The notes: generated from the letters alone by a model not told the origin. A stretch of 64,000 bases of DNA from an uncultured Sphingomonadaceae bacterium (GCA_947493325.1 CANLQI010000001.1:1689375-1753374); one strand, 5' to 3'. Shown: positions 52,410 to 61,331, counted from the first letter of the stretch. Translations and numbers: made by a program.

Positions 52410-55358
52410 ATGACAGAACTGAAAATTGAAAAGGAACTGATCAACAAGTTGATTGATCTGAAATATGCCCGCCGTAAAGACATTTATGATCGCGCTTCTT
52501 TAGAAGCAAATTTCCGAGAAAAATTTGAAGAGTTAAATAGAGTCAAGCTGACTGATTCTGAATTCGCGCGGCTATTAGATGAAATCGTAACTCCAGATGC
52601 TTTCAAGGCTGCCCAGATATTGCGTGGGCGTAACAGCTTTGAGCGTGAAGATGGGACGCCACTTAACTACACCCTCGTGGACATAAAGGACTGGTGCAAA
52701 AACACCTTTGAGGTGGTGAGTCAGCTCCGCATGAACACAGACTATAGCCATCACCGCTACGATGTGGTTTTGCTTATTAACGGCATACCAGCTGTTCAGA
52801 TCGAGCTAAAAGCACTGGCTATCAGTCCACGGCGGGCGATGCAGCAAATCGTCGATTACAAAAACGATCCAGGTAACGGTTACGGCAAAACTCTGATGTG
52901 CTTCATCCAGCTCTTTGCCGTCAGTAACAGGAATGACACCTGGTATTTTGCTAACAACAACAAGCAGCATTTCAATTTCGACGCAGATGAACGCTTCCTG
53001 CCGCTCTATCAATACGCCTCTGAAGATAACAAAAAAATCACTCAGCTCGATCAGTTTGCGGAGCAATTTCTGGCCAAATGCACGCTCGGAAATATGATCA
53101 GCCGTTACATGGTGTTGGTCGCCAGCGAACAGAAGCTGATGATGATGCGGCCATACCAAATTTATGCAGCCAAGGCGATTGTCGAAAGCATCCACCAAAA
53201 TTGCGGCAATGGCTATGTGTGGCACACGACTGGCAGCGGCAAGACGCTGACATCGTTCAAGGCTTCGACCCTGCTAAAAGACAACCCGAATATCGAAAAA
53301 TGCCTGTTTGTGGTTGATCGAAAGGATTTGGATCGACAGACCAGAGAGGAATTTAACCGCTTTCAAGAAGGCTGTGTTGAGGAGAATACCAACACCAGTA
53401 CGCTGGTTAAACGGCTGCTGTCAGATGACTATGCCGACAAGGTCATTGTAACCACGATCCAGAAGTTGGGTCTGGCGCTAGATAGCGAAAACAAGCGCAA
53501 CTACAAAGAGCAGCTCGAGCGGCTGCGCGACAAACGCATGGTGTTCATTTTTGACGAGTGTCACCGCTCTCAATTCGGCGAGAACCACAAAGCAATAAAA
53601 GAGTTTTTTCCCAATGCTCAGCTTTTCGGTTTCACCGGTACGCCGATTTTCGAGAGAAACGCGAGCTACCAGCAGGTTGAAGGGCAGCAGGCATCGCTAA
53701 AGACCACAGAGTCCATCTTTCAGCAGGAGCTCCACGCTTATACGATCACCCATGCAATTGAGGACGGCAACGTCCTCCGTTTCCATGTCGACTATTTCAA
53801 GCCTGAAGGAAAGAACGCGCCAAAGCCGGGCGAGCCGCTCGCCAAGAAGGCAATTGTCGAAGCCATTCTTGAAAAGCATGACGCGGCCACGGCAAGCCGA
53901 AAATTCAACGCCATTCTGGCCACGGCATCCATCAATGATGCCATCGCCTATTATAAGATGTTTGGCGAGATTCAGGCGGAACGTGCTGCACAAGACCCGG
54001 AATTTGAACCGCTGAACATTGCCTGCGTGTTCTCTCCCCCGGATGCACGGCAGATACAGGAGGATTTGCCGCAAGAGAAAGCCGACAACTCGGTGGCGCC
54101 CGACGAGAAAAAGGCTGCGCTCAAAGAGATCATCGCTGATTACAATGCACGCTACAGCACGAACCACAGCATCAATGAGTTCGATCTATATTATCAGGAC
54201 GTGCAGAAACGTATTAAGGATCAGCAATATCCCAATCGCGATCTGCCGCACTCCGAAAAAATCGATGTGGTCATCGTCGTCGATATGCTGCTGACAGGGT
54301 TCGATTCCAAATTTTTGAATACGCTCTATGTTGACAAGAACCTCAAATATCATGGCCTGATACAGGCTTTCTCGCGCACCAATCGCGTCCTCAATGATAC
54401 CAAGCCTTATGGCAATATCCTCGATTTCCGACAGCAGCAGGATGCGGTGGAAGATGCCATCGCGCTATTCTCGGGTGAGCAAAGCGATAACGCGAAAGAA
54501 ATCTGGTTAGTCGATAAAGCACCGGTCGTTATCGAGAAGCTAGACGGTGCGGTACAAAAGCTGGATGACTTTATGCAATCACAAGGGCTGGCTTCCAAAC
54601 CGGACGCGGTTCCCAACTTGAAGGGTGATGCAGCGCGGAGTCAGTTTATCAACCTGTTTAAGAATGTGCAGCGCCTAAAAACACAGCTCGATCAATACAC
54701 CGATCTCACGCCGGAAAACACCGAGAGCATAGAGCAGATCATTCCCAAGGAACAGCTGCAAGGGTTCAAAGGTGTATATCTGGAAACAGCGCACCGATTG
54801 AAGGCGCAACAGAGCAAGAGCGGTGCGGAGACCTCATCAGAAGTTGACCAGCTTGATTTTGAGTTTGTGCTTTTTGCCTCCAACGTGATTGATTATGACT
54901 ACATTATGGAGCTGATCGCCCGTTACTCGCAGGAAAAACCCGGCAAGCAGAAGATGACGCGCCAAGAGTTGATCGGCTTGATCCAATCTGACGCAAAATT
55001 CATGGATGAGCGCGAGGACATCACCGAATATATCAATTCCTTGCAAGCCGGTGGGGGCCTGAGCGAGAAAGGCATTCGCGGCGGCTATGAAGCTTTCAAG
55101 AATCAGAAAAATGCCGATGCCTTGGCCGCGATTGCTGGCAAATATGGCTTGAAAAATGAACCCTTACAGGAATTTGTCGATATTACGATCCAGCGGCTGA
55201 TTTTTGATAGCAGCCTTTTGACCGACTTGCTGGCTCCTTTGGAGCTAGGCTGGAAAGCCCGCACCCAAAAAGAGCTCGAGCTGATGGAGGAATTGGGGCC
55301 GTTGCTGAACAAGCTCGCCGACGGGCGTTCGATATCTGGGTTGAGCGCTTATGAGTGA
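52410..55358 (+). CDS. hsdR: Type I restriction enzyme, motor/nuclease subunit HsdR
   Basis: A 982-residue restriction subunit that translocates and cuts foreign DNA in complex with HsdM and HsdS. The nuclease domain has the PD-(D/E)xK pattern D118 ... E132-x-K134 (RYDVVLLINGIPAVQIELK). The helicase motor shows Walker A TTGSGKT (273-279), DECH (382-385) and FTGTP (408-412), with motif VI-like QAFSRTNRVL. ATG 52410 (MTELKIEK) is chosen over an upstream TTG. Pattern and length are nearest to the EcoR124/type IC group. hsdS overlaps its end by eight bases. Confidence 0.95.
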   Translation: MTELKIEKELINKLIDLKYARRKDIYDRASLEANFREKFEELNRVKLTDSEFARLLDEIVTPDAFKAAQILRGRNSFEREDGTPLNYTLVDIKDWCKNTFEVVSQLRMNTDYSHHRYDVVLLINGIPAVQIELKALAISPRRAMQQIVDYKNDPGNGYGKTLMCFIQLFAVSNRNDTWYFANNNKQHFNFDADERFLPLYQYASEDNKKITQLDQFAEQFLAKCTLGNMISRYMVLVASEQKLMMMRPYQIYAAKAIVESIHQNCGNGYVWHTTGSGKTLTSFKASTLLKDNPNIEKCLFVVDRKDLDRQTREEFNRFQEGCVEENTNTSTLVKRLLSDDYADKVIVTTIQKLGLALDSENKRNYKEQLERLRDKRMVFIFDECHRSQFGENHKAIKEFFPNAQLFGFTGTPIFERNASYQQVEGQQASLKTTESIFQQELHAYTITHAIEDGNVLRFHVDYFKPEGKNAPKPGEPLAKKAIVEAILEKHDAATASRKFNAILATASINDAIAYYKMFGEIQAERAAQDPEFEPLNIACVFSPPDARQIQEDLPQEKADNSVAPDEKKAALKEIIADYNARYSTNHSINEFDLYYQDVQKRIKDQQYPNRDLPHSEKIDVVIVVDMLLTGFDSKFLNTLYVDKNLKYHGLIQAFSRTNRVLNDTKPYGNILDFRQQQDAVEDAIALFSGEQSDNAKEIWLVDKAPVVIEKLDGAVQKLDDFMQSQGLASKPDAVPNLKGDAARSQFINLFKNVQRLKTQLDQYTDLTPENTESIEQIIPKEQLQGFKGVYLETAHRLKAQQSKSGAETSSEVDQLDFEFVLFASNVIDYDYIMELIARYSQEKPGKQKMTRQELIGLIQSDAKFMDEREDITEYINSLQAGGGLSEKGIRGGYEAFKNQKNADALAAIAGKYGLKNEPLQEFVDITIQRLIFDSSLLTDLLAPLELGWKARTQKELELMEELGPLLNKLADGRSISGLSAYE

Positions 55359-56640
55359 GAAGGTTGGCCAAACTCTAGTACCGAAGCTGCGATTTCCCGA
55401 GTTTGAGAATGAACCGGAATGGCAGGAACAGCGCATCGGAGACGAGGATTTTGGTGAACTGTTCAAAGGCAAAGGAATATCAAAGGCGGATATTGACCCT
55501 AGTGGCCTGACCCCATGCATACGCTACGGCCAGCTATACACTGACTATGGCGAAGTGATCTCGAAGGTTTCCTCGAAAACCAATATTGATTCTGACAAGC
55601 TCTTTTTGAGTGAAAAGAGCGATGTGATCATTCCAGCATCTGGTGAGACGCAGGAGGACATCTCTACGGCGTCATGTGTAATGCTGGACGGTGTTGCTTT
55701 GGGGGGTGATTTGAATGTTATTCGGTCAAATCATAACGGAGTATTCGTCAGCTACGCATTGAATGGGCCACAAAAGCAAGCAATCAGTAAAATTGCGCAA
55801 GGCAATGCCGTCGTTCATCTCTATCAAAAGCAACTTGCCAAGCTGAAGCTGCAATTACCGGGTGAACCCGAACAACAAAAAATTGCCGATTGTCTCTCAT
55901 CCATTGATATTCTGATCGCACTGAAAGAGCAAAAGCTGGAAGCGCTTCAGGATCACAAAAAAGGCCTGCTGCAAAAGCTCTTCCCGGCACAAGGCGAAAC
56001 AGTGCCAGAATATCGCTTCCCTGAATTTCGCGATACAGCTGACTGGGGGGTGAAGCCATTGAGCAAGGTAGCGAAAGTCTTGCCCGGTTTCGGCTTTCCC
56101 AGAGAATATCAGGGCAGAACCGAGGGGAAATATTCCTTCTATAAAGTCAGTGATATCTCAACAGCGGTCCTAGATGGCCATGTCTCCATATCTGATTCAG
56201 CGAACTATATTGATGAGCCTACGCTCAATATACTGGGCGCTAAAGCTCTCCCTTCGGGAACGACTATATTTGCGAAAATCGGGGAGGCAATTCGTCTCAA
56301 CAGAAGAGTAATGACTTCGCAGCCCAGTATTATTGATAACAATGTTGCTGGGCTCAAGCGTATAAAGGGGGAGGCAACAGATTTGTTTCTCTATTACACA
56401 CTCTTAAAAATTCAGCTGGCGGAATATTCCGGCGGGGCTGTTCCATCGGTCAATAAATCTACGATTGAGAGCATTCTGGCACTGTTCCCTTGCATAGATG
56501 AGCAGAATAGAGTCACCGATTGTTTGGCATCGCTCGATATGATTTTGCAAAATCAGTCAGCCAAGATTGTTGCCCTCAAGAATCACAAAAAGGGCCTGAT
56601 GCAGCAGCTTTTTCCATCGCTGGATGAGGTGAAAGCATGA
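55351..56640 (+). CDS. hsdS: Type I restriction-modification specificity subunit HsdS
   Basis: A 429-residue DNA-recognition subunit with two target-recognition domains, each starting near a PxLRFPEF/PEYRFPEF segment and ending in a helical conserved region. The two conserved regions are clear internal repeats: EQQKIADCLSSIDILIALKE...HKKGLLQKLFP (about 170-215) and EQNRVTDCLASLDMILQNQ...HKKGLMQQLFP at the end. Each domain reads one half of a split target; the sequence recognised cannot be read off. Overlaps hsdR by eight bases and the prrC-like gene by four. Confidence 0.94.
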   Translation: MSEKVGQTLVPKLRFPEFENEPEWQEQRIGDEDFGELFKGKGISKADIDPSGLTPCIRYGQLYTDYGEVISKVSSKTNIDSDKLFLSEKSDVIIPASGETQEDISTASCVMLDGVALGGDLNVIRSNHNGVFVSYALNGPQKQAISKIAQGNAVVHLYQKQLAKLKLQLPGEPEQQKIADCLSSIDILIALKEQKLEALQDHKKGLLQKLFPAQGETVPEYRFPEFRDTADWGVKPLSKVAKVLPGFGFPREYQGRTEGKYSFYKVSDISTAVLDGHVSISDSANYIDEPTLNILGAKALPSGTTIFAKIGEAIRLNRRVMTSQPSIIDNNVAGLKRIKGEATDLFLYYTLLKIQLAEYSGGAVPSVNKSTIESILALFPCIDEQNRVTDCLASLDMILQNQSAKIVALKNHKKGLMQQLFPSLDEVKA

Positions 56641-57737
56641 CGCGATTTGCCGATATTGATGCACTCGCGGCGGAGCTTCGCAATCAGTCTGCCGAAAAGA
56701 AATATCTGTTGCTGTTCGCCTATAATGGCACCGGCAAAACCCGGCTTTCGATGAAGTTTAAGGATATCGGTAAGCAGGATGGTGAAGCAGATACGCTCTA
56801 CTTCAACGCCTTCACCGAAGATCTTTTTACATGGGACAATGACCTTGAGAGCGACAGTACGCGCGTCTTGCAATTGAATACCGATTCCCAGTTCTTTGCG
56901 GGGCTGGAAGAACTGGAAATGGACACCCGCATCCGCGCATTTTTGGATCGCTTTGCGGATTTCGATTTCACCATCGACTATGACAATTGGGCCGTCAGCT
57001 TTTCGCGCGAGATCGAAGGTGACGAGAGTGAAACAGGTCGCGATACAATTACCGATATCAAAGTGTCGCGCGGTGAAGAGAATATCTTCATCTGGTGTTT
57101 TTTCCTCGCTATCCTGCAACTCGCTATCGATGGCGCGGAAGTGTATGCATGGGTCAAGCATGTCTATATCGACGACCCAATATCCTCTCTGGACGAACAC
57201 AACGCCATTGCTGTTGCGACTACCTTGTCCACACTCCTGAAGGGGCAGGATCGCCTTCATGCGGTAATCTCATCCCACCACACCTTGTTTTTCAACGTGC
57301 TGTGCAATGATCTCAAAAAGGCGAAGCGATGTTTTCTTCACAAAGATAGCGGCTCAGGGGAATTCGTGATGCAGGATACGGGCGACACGCCGTTCTTTCA
57401 TCATGTTGCCTCGCTCGCGGAACTGGTGAAGGCGAGAAATGATGGCACTCTCTACACCCATCACTTCAACACCCTGCGCACCATCTTGGAAAAATCAGCC
57501 AGCTTTCACGGGTTTAAAAAGTTCTCAGATTGTTTTGAGAGCGGCGATGGCAATCAGGACGATGCTTTGCGCAGCAGGATTGTGAACCTGTTGAGCCATG
57601 GCAACTATTCTCTCTACGAACCGCGCGAAATGCTAGAAGATAACAAGCAGGTTTTTGGTGAAATATTGGATGAATTTCTGGATCGCTATGCGTTCAACCC
57701 TGAAGTTATCCGGGCAGAAGGGGACACCGCACAATGA
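56637..57737 (+). CDS. prrC: PrrC-type anticodon nuclease
   Basis: A 366-residue protein of the PrrC family, RNases that cut tRNA in the anticodon loop. The N-terminal ABC-like ATPase has Walker A AYNGTGKT (28-35), the PrrC mark YFNAFTEDLFTWDNDLE, an ABC signature SRGEE (144-148), Walker B/D-loop YIDDPISSLD (177-186) and the switch SSHH (212-215). The C-terminal nuclease shows R281-x3-E285 (LRTILEK) and H321 (LLSHGNYS), matching the R320-E324-H356 triad of E. coli PrrC. It lies inside a type I operon, overlapping hsdS and hsdM by four bases each, so silencing by that complex is expected. Confidence 0.88.
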   Translation: MTRFADIDALAAELRNQSAEKKYLLLFAYNGTGKTRLSMKFKDIGKQDGEADTLYFNAFTEDLFTWDNDLESDSTRVLQLNTDSQFFAGLEELEMDTRIRAFLDRFADFDFTIDYDNWAVSFSREIEGDESETGRDTITDIKVSRGEENIFIWCFFLAILQLAIDGAEVYAWVKHVYIDDPISSLDEHNAIAVATTLSTLLKGQDRLHAVISSHHTLFFNVLCNDLKKAKRCFLHKDSGSGEFVMQDTGDTPFFHHVASLAELVKARNDGTLYTHHFNTLRTILEKSASFHGFKKFSDCFESGDGNQDDALRSRIVNLLSHGNYSLYEPREMLEDNKQVFGEILDEFLDRYAFNPEVIRAEGDTAQ

Positions 57738-59359
57738 CAGAGCAAGAACAGAAAAAGCTTGGAGAAATTCTCTGGTCAATCGCCAACAAGCTGCGCGGGG
57801 CGATGAATGCCGATAATTTCCGCGATTATATGCTGTCTTTTCTCTTTTTGCGGTATCTTTCGGATAACTATGAAGCCGCTGCGAAAAAGGAGTTGGGGGC
57901 GGATTATCCCGAAATGCTGCCTGATGTGCAGGCTCAGGTGAACGCGACGCCATTACAGATTTGGTATGAAGAAAATGAAGCGGACATAGAAGCCTTTGAA
58001 GACCTCATGCGCCGCAGAGTCCATTATGTCATCAAACCTGACTACCTTTGGAACAGCATCGCAGAAATGGCCCGCAAGCAGGATGGTGACTTGCTCGATA
58101 CGCTACAAAAAGGCTTCAAGTTTATCGAAACCGAATCTTTTGAAAGCACATTTCAGGGATTGTTTTCAGAGATCAATCTGGGTTCGGAGAAGCTGGGAAA
58201 AGCCCTTCCGGACCGCAATGAGAGGCTTTGCAGTATAATCAGCAAAATTGCCGAAGGTCTCAATGAGTTTTCAACGTCCACCGATACACTGGGCGATGCC
58301 TATGAGTATCTGCTTGCCCAGTTTGCCGCCGGTTCAGGCAAAAAGGCCGGTGAATTTTATACGCCGCAACAAATTTCCTCGATCCTGTCTGCCATCGTCA
58401 CGCTGGACAGCCAAGATCCGTCCAGCGGCAAGAAAAAGCGCCTGGAAAGTATTTTTGATTTTGCCTGTGGTTCGGGCTCGCTGCTGCTCAACGTCCGCAA
58501 TCAGCTGGGCAAGCACGGCATAGGCAAAATCTACGGGCAGGAAAACAATGTAACAACCTACAACCTCGCGCGCATGAATATGCTGCTCCACGGGGTGAAG
58601 GATTCCGAATTTGAGATATTCCACGGCGACACGCTCAAAAACGATTGGGACATTCTGAGAAATCAAAACCCGGCCAGGAAACCAAAATTCGATGCGGTCG
58701 TCGCCAATCCGCCATTCAGCTACCGCTGGGAACCGACCGATGCTCTGGGCGATGATATGCGCTTCAAGAACTATGGACTCGCGCCTAAATCAGCGGCTGA
58801 CTTTGCGTTCTTGCTGCACGGCTTTCACTATCTCAAAGATGAAGGCACGATGGCAATTATTCTGCCGCATGGCGTTCTGTTTCGTGGCGGCGCGGAGGCA
58901 CGGATACGGCGCAAGCTGCTAGAGGATGGCCATATCGACACGGTGATTGGCCTGCCGTCAAACCTCTTCTACTCAACCGGCATTCCGGTTTGCATTCTTA
59001 TTCTGAAGAAATGCAAAAAGTTTGATGATGTGCTGATTATCAACGCCAGTGAACGCTATGATCCCGGCAAACGACAGAACGCTCTGAACCCGGATCAGAT
59101 CAAAGACATTATTGAGACCTATCAATTTCGGCGGGAGGAGGAGCGCTTCTCGCGGCGTGTGAGAATGGAAGAGATAGCGTCAGAGACCAACGACTATAAC
59201 CTCAACATCTCTCGCTATGTCAGCACGGCGGAACCAGAACCGATTATCAACCTAAAACAAGTTCATACAAAACTGGAACAGGTTGACACGAAGATCAAAA
59301 AAGCAACCGCTGAGCACAATGCATTTTTGAGAGAGCTTGGGCTGGATTTGCTGCCTTAA
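57734..59359 (+). CDS. hsdM: Type I restriction-modification methyltransferase HsdM
   Basis: A 541-residue N6-adenine methyltransferase that protects host DNA and supports restriction. An N-terminal helical domain (to about 160) leads to the catalytic core: GEFYTP (206-211), SAM motif FDFACGSGSL (241-250), and catalytic NPPF (325-328). It ends in a coiled region (VHTKLEQVDTKIKKATAEHNAFL). Usual length. Being last in the operon (R-S-PrrC-M) is unlike the E. coli order M-S-prrC-R. Confidence 0.95.
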   Translation: MTEQEQKKLGEILWSIANKLRGAMNADNFRDYMLSFLFLRYLSDNYEAAAKKELGADYPEMLPDVQAQVNATPLQIWYEENEADIEAFEDLMRRRVHYVIKPDYLWNSIAEMARKQDGDLLDTLQKGFKFIETESFESTFQGLFSEINLGSEKLGKALPDRNERLCSIISKIAEGLNEFSTSTDTLGDAYEYLLAQFAAGSGKKAGEFYTPQQISSILSAIVTLDSQDPSSGKKKRLESIFDFACGSGSLLLNVRNQLGKHGIGKIYGQENNVTTYNLARMNMLLHGVKDSEFEIFHGDTLKNDWDILRNQNPARKPKFDAVVANPPFSYRWEPTDALGDDMRFKNYGLAPKSAADFAFLLHGFHYLKDEGTMAIILPHGVLFRGGAEARIRRKLLEDGHIDTVIGLPSNLFYSTGIPVCILILKKCKKFDDVLIINASERYDPGKRQNALNPDQIKDIIETYQFRREEERFSRRVRMEEIASETNDYNLNISRYVSTAEPEPIINLKQVHTKLEQVDTKIKKATAEHNAFLRELGLDLLP

Positions 59360-59495
59360 AAGACAAGGAAACAGAAACTTATGCTCCGTGTGAATTGAAA
59401 GAGCCCAATCAATAGCTTGGCAGGTTTGAGCCCCGCCAGCATGCAATTGACGTGGCTAAGGTGGAAGCAAATTTTAGCCTTGAGCGGAAGGTAGG

Positions 59496-59789
59496 TCAGT
59501 CGATCCAATAGGCAAGGAAGCTACTCGATATCGCCGCCAACAACAGCCATCTTTCAACCTGCATCACAGTCCCCAACCTCCACCGTCTCCCCTCAAACCA
59601 AAGCTTTTCGACAAAGATAAGATTGAAGCCCATGCGGGTACCTTCAACAGTGATGTTCTTCCCGACCAGCTTTTTGACATTGCCGCTTAGATCCAGTTCC
59701 CAGAACCCGCCGCCCTCCATTTCTAGCTTATAACCCAATGGCGCGCGGCCGAGCACGCCGGTCACGGTGTGACGTGTTCCCATCGGCAT
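59496..59789 (-). CDS. DUF5818 protein with C-terminal hydrophobic tail
   Basis: A 97-residue protein. MPMGTRHTVTGVLGRAPLGYKLEMEGGGFWELD...LVGKNITVEGTRMGFNLIFVEKLWFE is the DUF5818 beta-barrel pattern known from sphingomonads and their mobile elements. A hydrophobic stretch (WLLLAAISSSFLAYW) at the C-terminus is extra for the family and might be a membrane anchor or a read-through tail. Function unknown. It lies opposite in direction to the type I operon. Confidence 0.72.
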   Translation of the reverse strand: MPMGTRHTVTGVLGRAPLGYKLEMEGGGFWELDLSGNVKKLVGKNITVEGTRMGFNLIFVEKLWFEGRRWRLGTVMQVERWLLLAAISSSFLAYWID

Positions 59790-59857
59790 TTCGGGTATCT
59801 CCCCGGAAGTCGTCTGCGGTACGCCCCCGCTTTCGACTTCACACCTAACCTTGGTGA

Positions 59858-60090
59858 TCGGGGAGTTAGTAAACTGAGATAACCCAGCCCCTGTAACCTT
59901 TAGACCCGAGAGTCCTGGACATACGTCACAGGCTCCCCGACCCTAAGGCAAGGAGTGTGGTGCTATTTCGGTCAGCACCGACCGGTTATCTCAAGGGTTA
60001 CTAAGCCCCGGAACCATGCGTAGTGGTTCGCTAAGCTGTATGGGACAGGTAGAGCATTTAGGCAATGGAAAGCTGTATAGCCGGGGTTTT
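59858..60090. ncRNA. Candidate structured RNA region
   Basis: No convincing gene lies in the 363 bases 59790-60152, but strong complementarity does. TGAGATAACC (59875-59884) pairs with GGTTATCTCA (59984-59993); TCGGGGAG (59858-59865) pairs with CTCCCCGA (59933-59940); these two stems interleave, as in a pseudoknot. Local hairpins are GGTGCT/AGCACC (59959-59979) and AACCA/TGGTT (60012-60028). CCCCGG (60006-60011) pairs with CCGGGG (60081-60086), followed by TTTT, which looks like a plus-strand transcript end. It matches no RNA family I recognise. Confidence 0.4.
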
Positions 60091-60152
60091 GCCTGACTTA
60101 GCTCAGAGTTTTTCGTAAAATGTGCTTTTTCTAGCAGCCAGAGAGACAAAGC

Positions 60153-60743
60153 ATGGGAGGTATAGGCTCCGGACAGAAACGCTCGACCAATCGCGGAGCG
60201 GTTGAGCAGTTTCCATCCATCGACCTGCGCATTTTAAAACGCGCTGGCCTGCTTCGTTTCAGCGAATGTACATATGACACATTATGCTGGTCAAATCAGG
60301 GCCTAGAGCAGCTCAGTGTGCGAATTTTTATCGATTTGAGCGATACTGACGATGCATATCTAAAAATCCTGTTTGATACCGCCACGATACCGCAGAAATT
60401 TGGAGCAGCCATAGAATGTGTCCCTTGCCCTTATGGTGGCTATCGATGCTATTTTCTGTGCCCATTGGATGGGAAGCGATGCGAACAGCTTTTCTTTGCT
60501 GATGGCTGCTGGGCATCGCGCAGAGCGCACAAACTCATTTACACCTCACAAAGCCAAGACCAGCTTTCCCGTGCTCGCCGCAATGTCGTCAAGCTGCATA
60601 GGCAGATCAACGGTGATATCCGATATAAACGACCGCGCGGCCAAAATAGACGCCGCAAGATCAAAAGGCTCAACTGCGCTAAATCTCATGCTCAAGAGCT
60701 ATATCGGGAGCGACTATTCAATCTTTGCAGCGACAAACCCTGA
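60153..60743 (+). CDS. Island-type conserved hypothetical protein with cysteine cluster
   Basis: A 196-residue basic protein beginning MGGIGSGQKRSTNRGAV, the start of a family common in alphaproteobacterial mobile elements. The middle has CVPCPYGGYRCYFLCPLDGKRCEQLFFADGCWASRRAHKLIYTSQ, a likely zinc-ribbon; the family's terminal C-x2-C-H seems degenerate here (GCWASRRAH). The C-terminal 60 residues are strongly basic (RYKRPRGQNRRRKIKR), suggesting nucleic-acid binding. Function unknown. Confidence 0.75.
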   Translation: MGGIGSGQKRSTNRGAVEQFPSIDLRILKRAGLLRFSECTYDTLCWSNQGLEQLSVRIFIDLSDTDDAYLKILFDTATIPQKFGAAIECVPCPYGGYRCYFLCPLDGKRCEQLFFADGCWASRRAHKLIYTSQSQDQLSRARRNVVKLHRQINGDIRYKRPRGQNRRRKIKRLNCAKSHAQELYRERLFNLCSDKP

Positions 60744-60805
60744 AATCGAAGCCCGCCTTTCACTGATTGCGATCTCATTCTTCATCAGATAAGCTCTTAA
60801 CGGTT

Positions 60806-61324
60806 ATGCCCCCAAAAAAAGCACTTTATGAGCAGTTACTTGCACGTCAGGTAAAAGCGCACAAATGTGGCACCTTTTACGAGGCCTGTTGGTTCGCACA
60901 TGCAATTTTTGAAGATCGAACTAGAAGCATTGTCCAAAATTCTGGCGACCGAACGGGCTATGGCAAACAAATAAATGAAAAAATCGAGTTGATTGAAAAA
61001 CGACTGGAGGAAAAGAAGAATAAGCTTGTTAACGGCAAACGGAAACGGAACAAAAAATCCGGCAAATATGAAAAGGTTCCCAAATGGCCTTATCTACACA
61101 CTCTAGACCCTACCCTGATAGCTGACCTCAAAATTTGGACAAAGAGTAGAAACGATCTTGTGCACAAACTAGCGAGTGGCGCATTTTCGATTTCTGAGGC
61201 AGATAACGCAATCAAAAATCTTTCTGAAGAAGCTATCGATCTTTCAAAGGAGATTTGTGCGAGCGCTCGCCGCGTTAAGGGGCACCAAAAGAAGTTTGCC
61301 ACACCGAAAGCGAGAACCAAGTAA
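60806..61324 (+). CDS. HEPN-like protein, possible RNase or Abi component
   Basis: A 172-residue helical, basic protein. The segment WTKSRNDLVHKLASG carries R-x4-H (RNDLVH), the hallmark of HEPN nucleases, inside a helix-rich context with KIELIEKRLEEKKNKLVNGKRKRNKKSGKYEK before it. ATG 60806 is used (MPPKKALYEQLL). No antitoxin-like partner is adjacent; the preceding gene 62 bases upstream is the only candidate. The HEPN assignment rests on the motif and is tentative. Confidence 0.6.
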   Translation: MPPKKALYEQLLARQVKAHKCGTFYEACWFAHAIFEDRTRSIVQNSGDRTGYGKQINEKIELIEKRLEEKKNKLVNGKRKRNKKSGKYEKVPKWPYLHTLDPTLIADLKIWTKSRNDLVHKLASGAFSISEADNAIKNLSEEAIDLSKEICASARRVKGHQKKFATPKARTK

Positions 61325-61331
61325 ACGGTCT

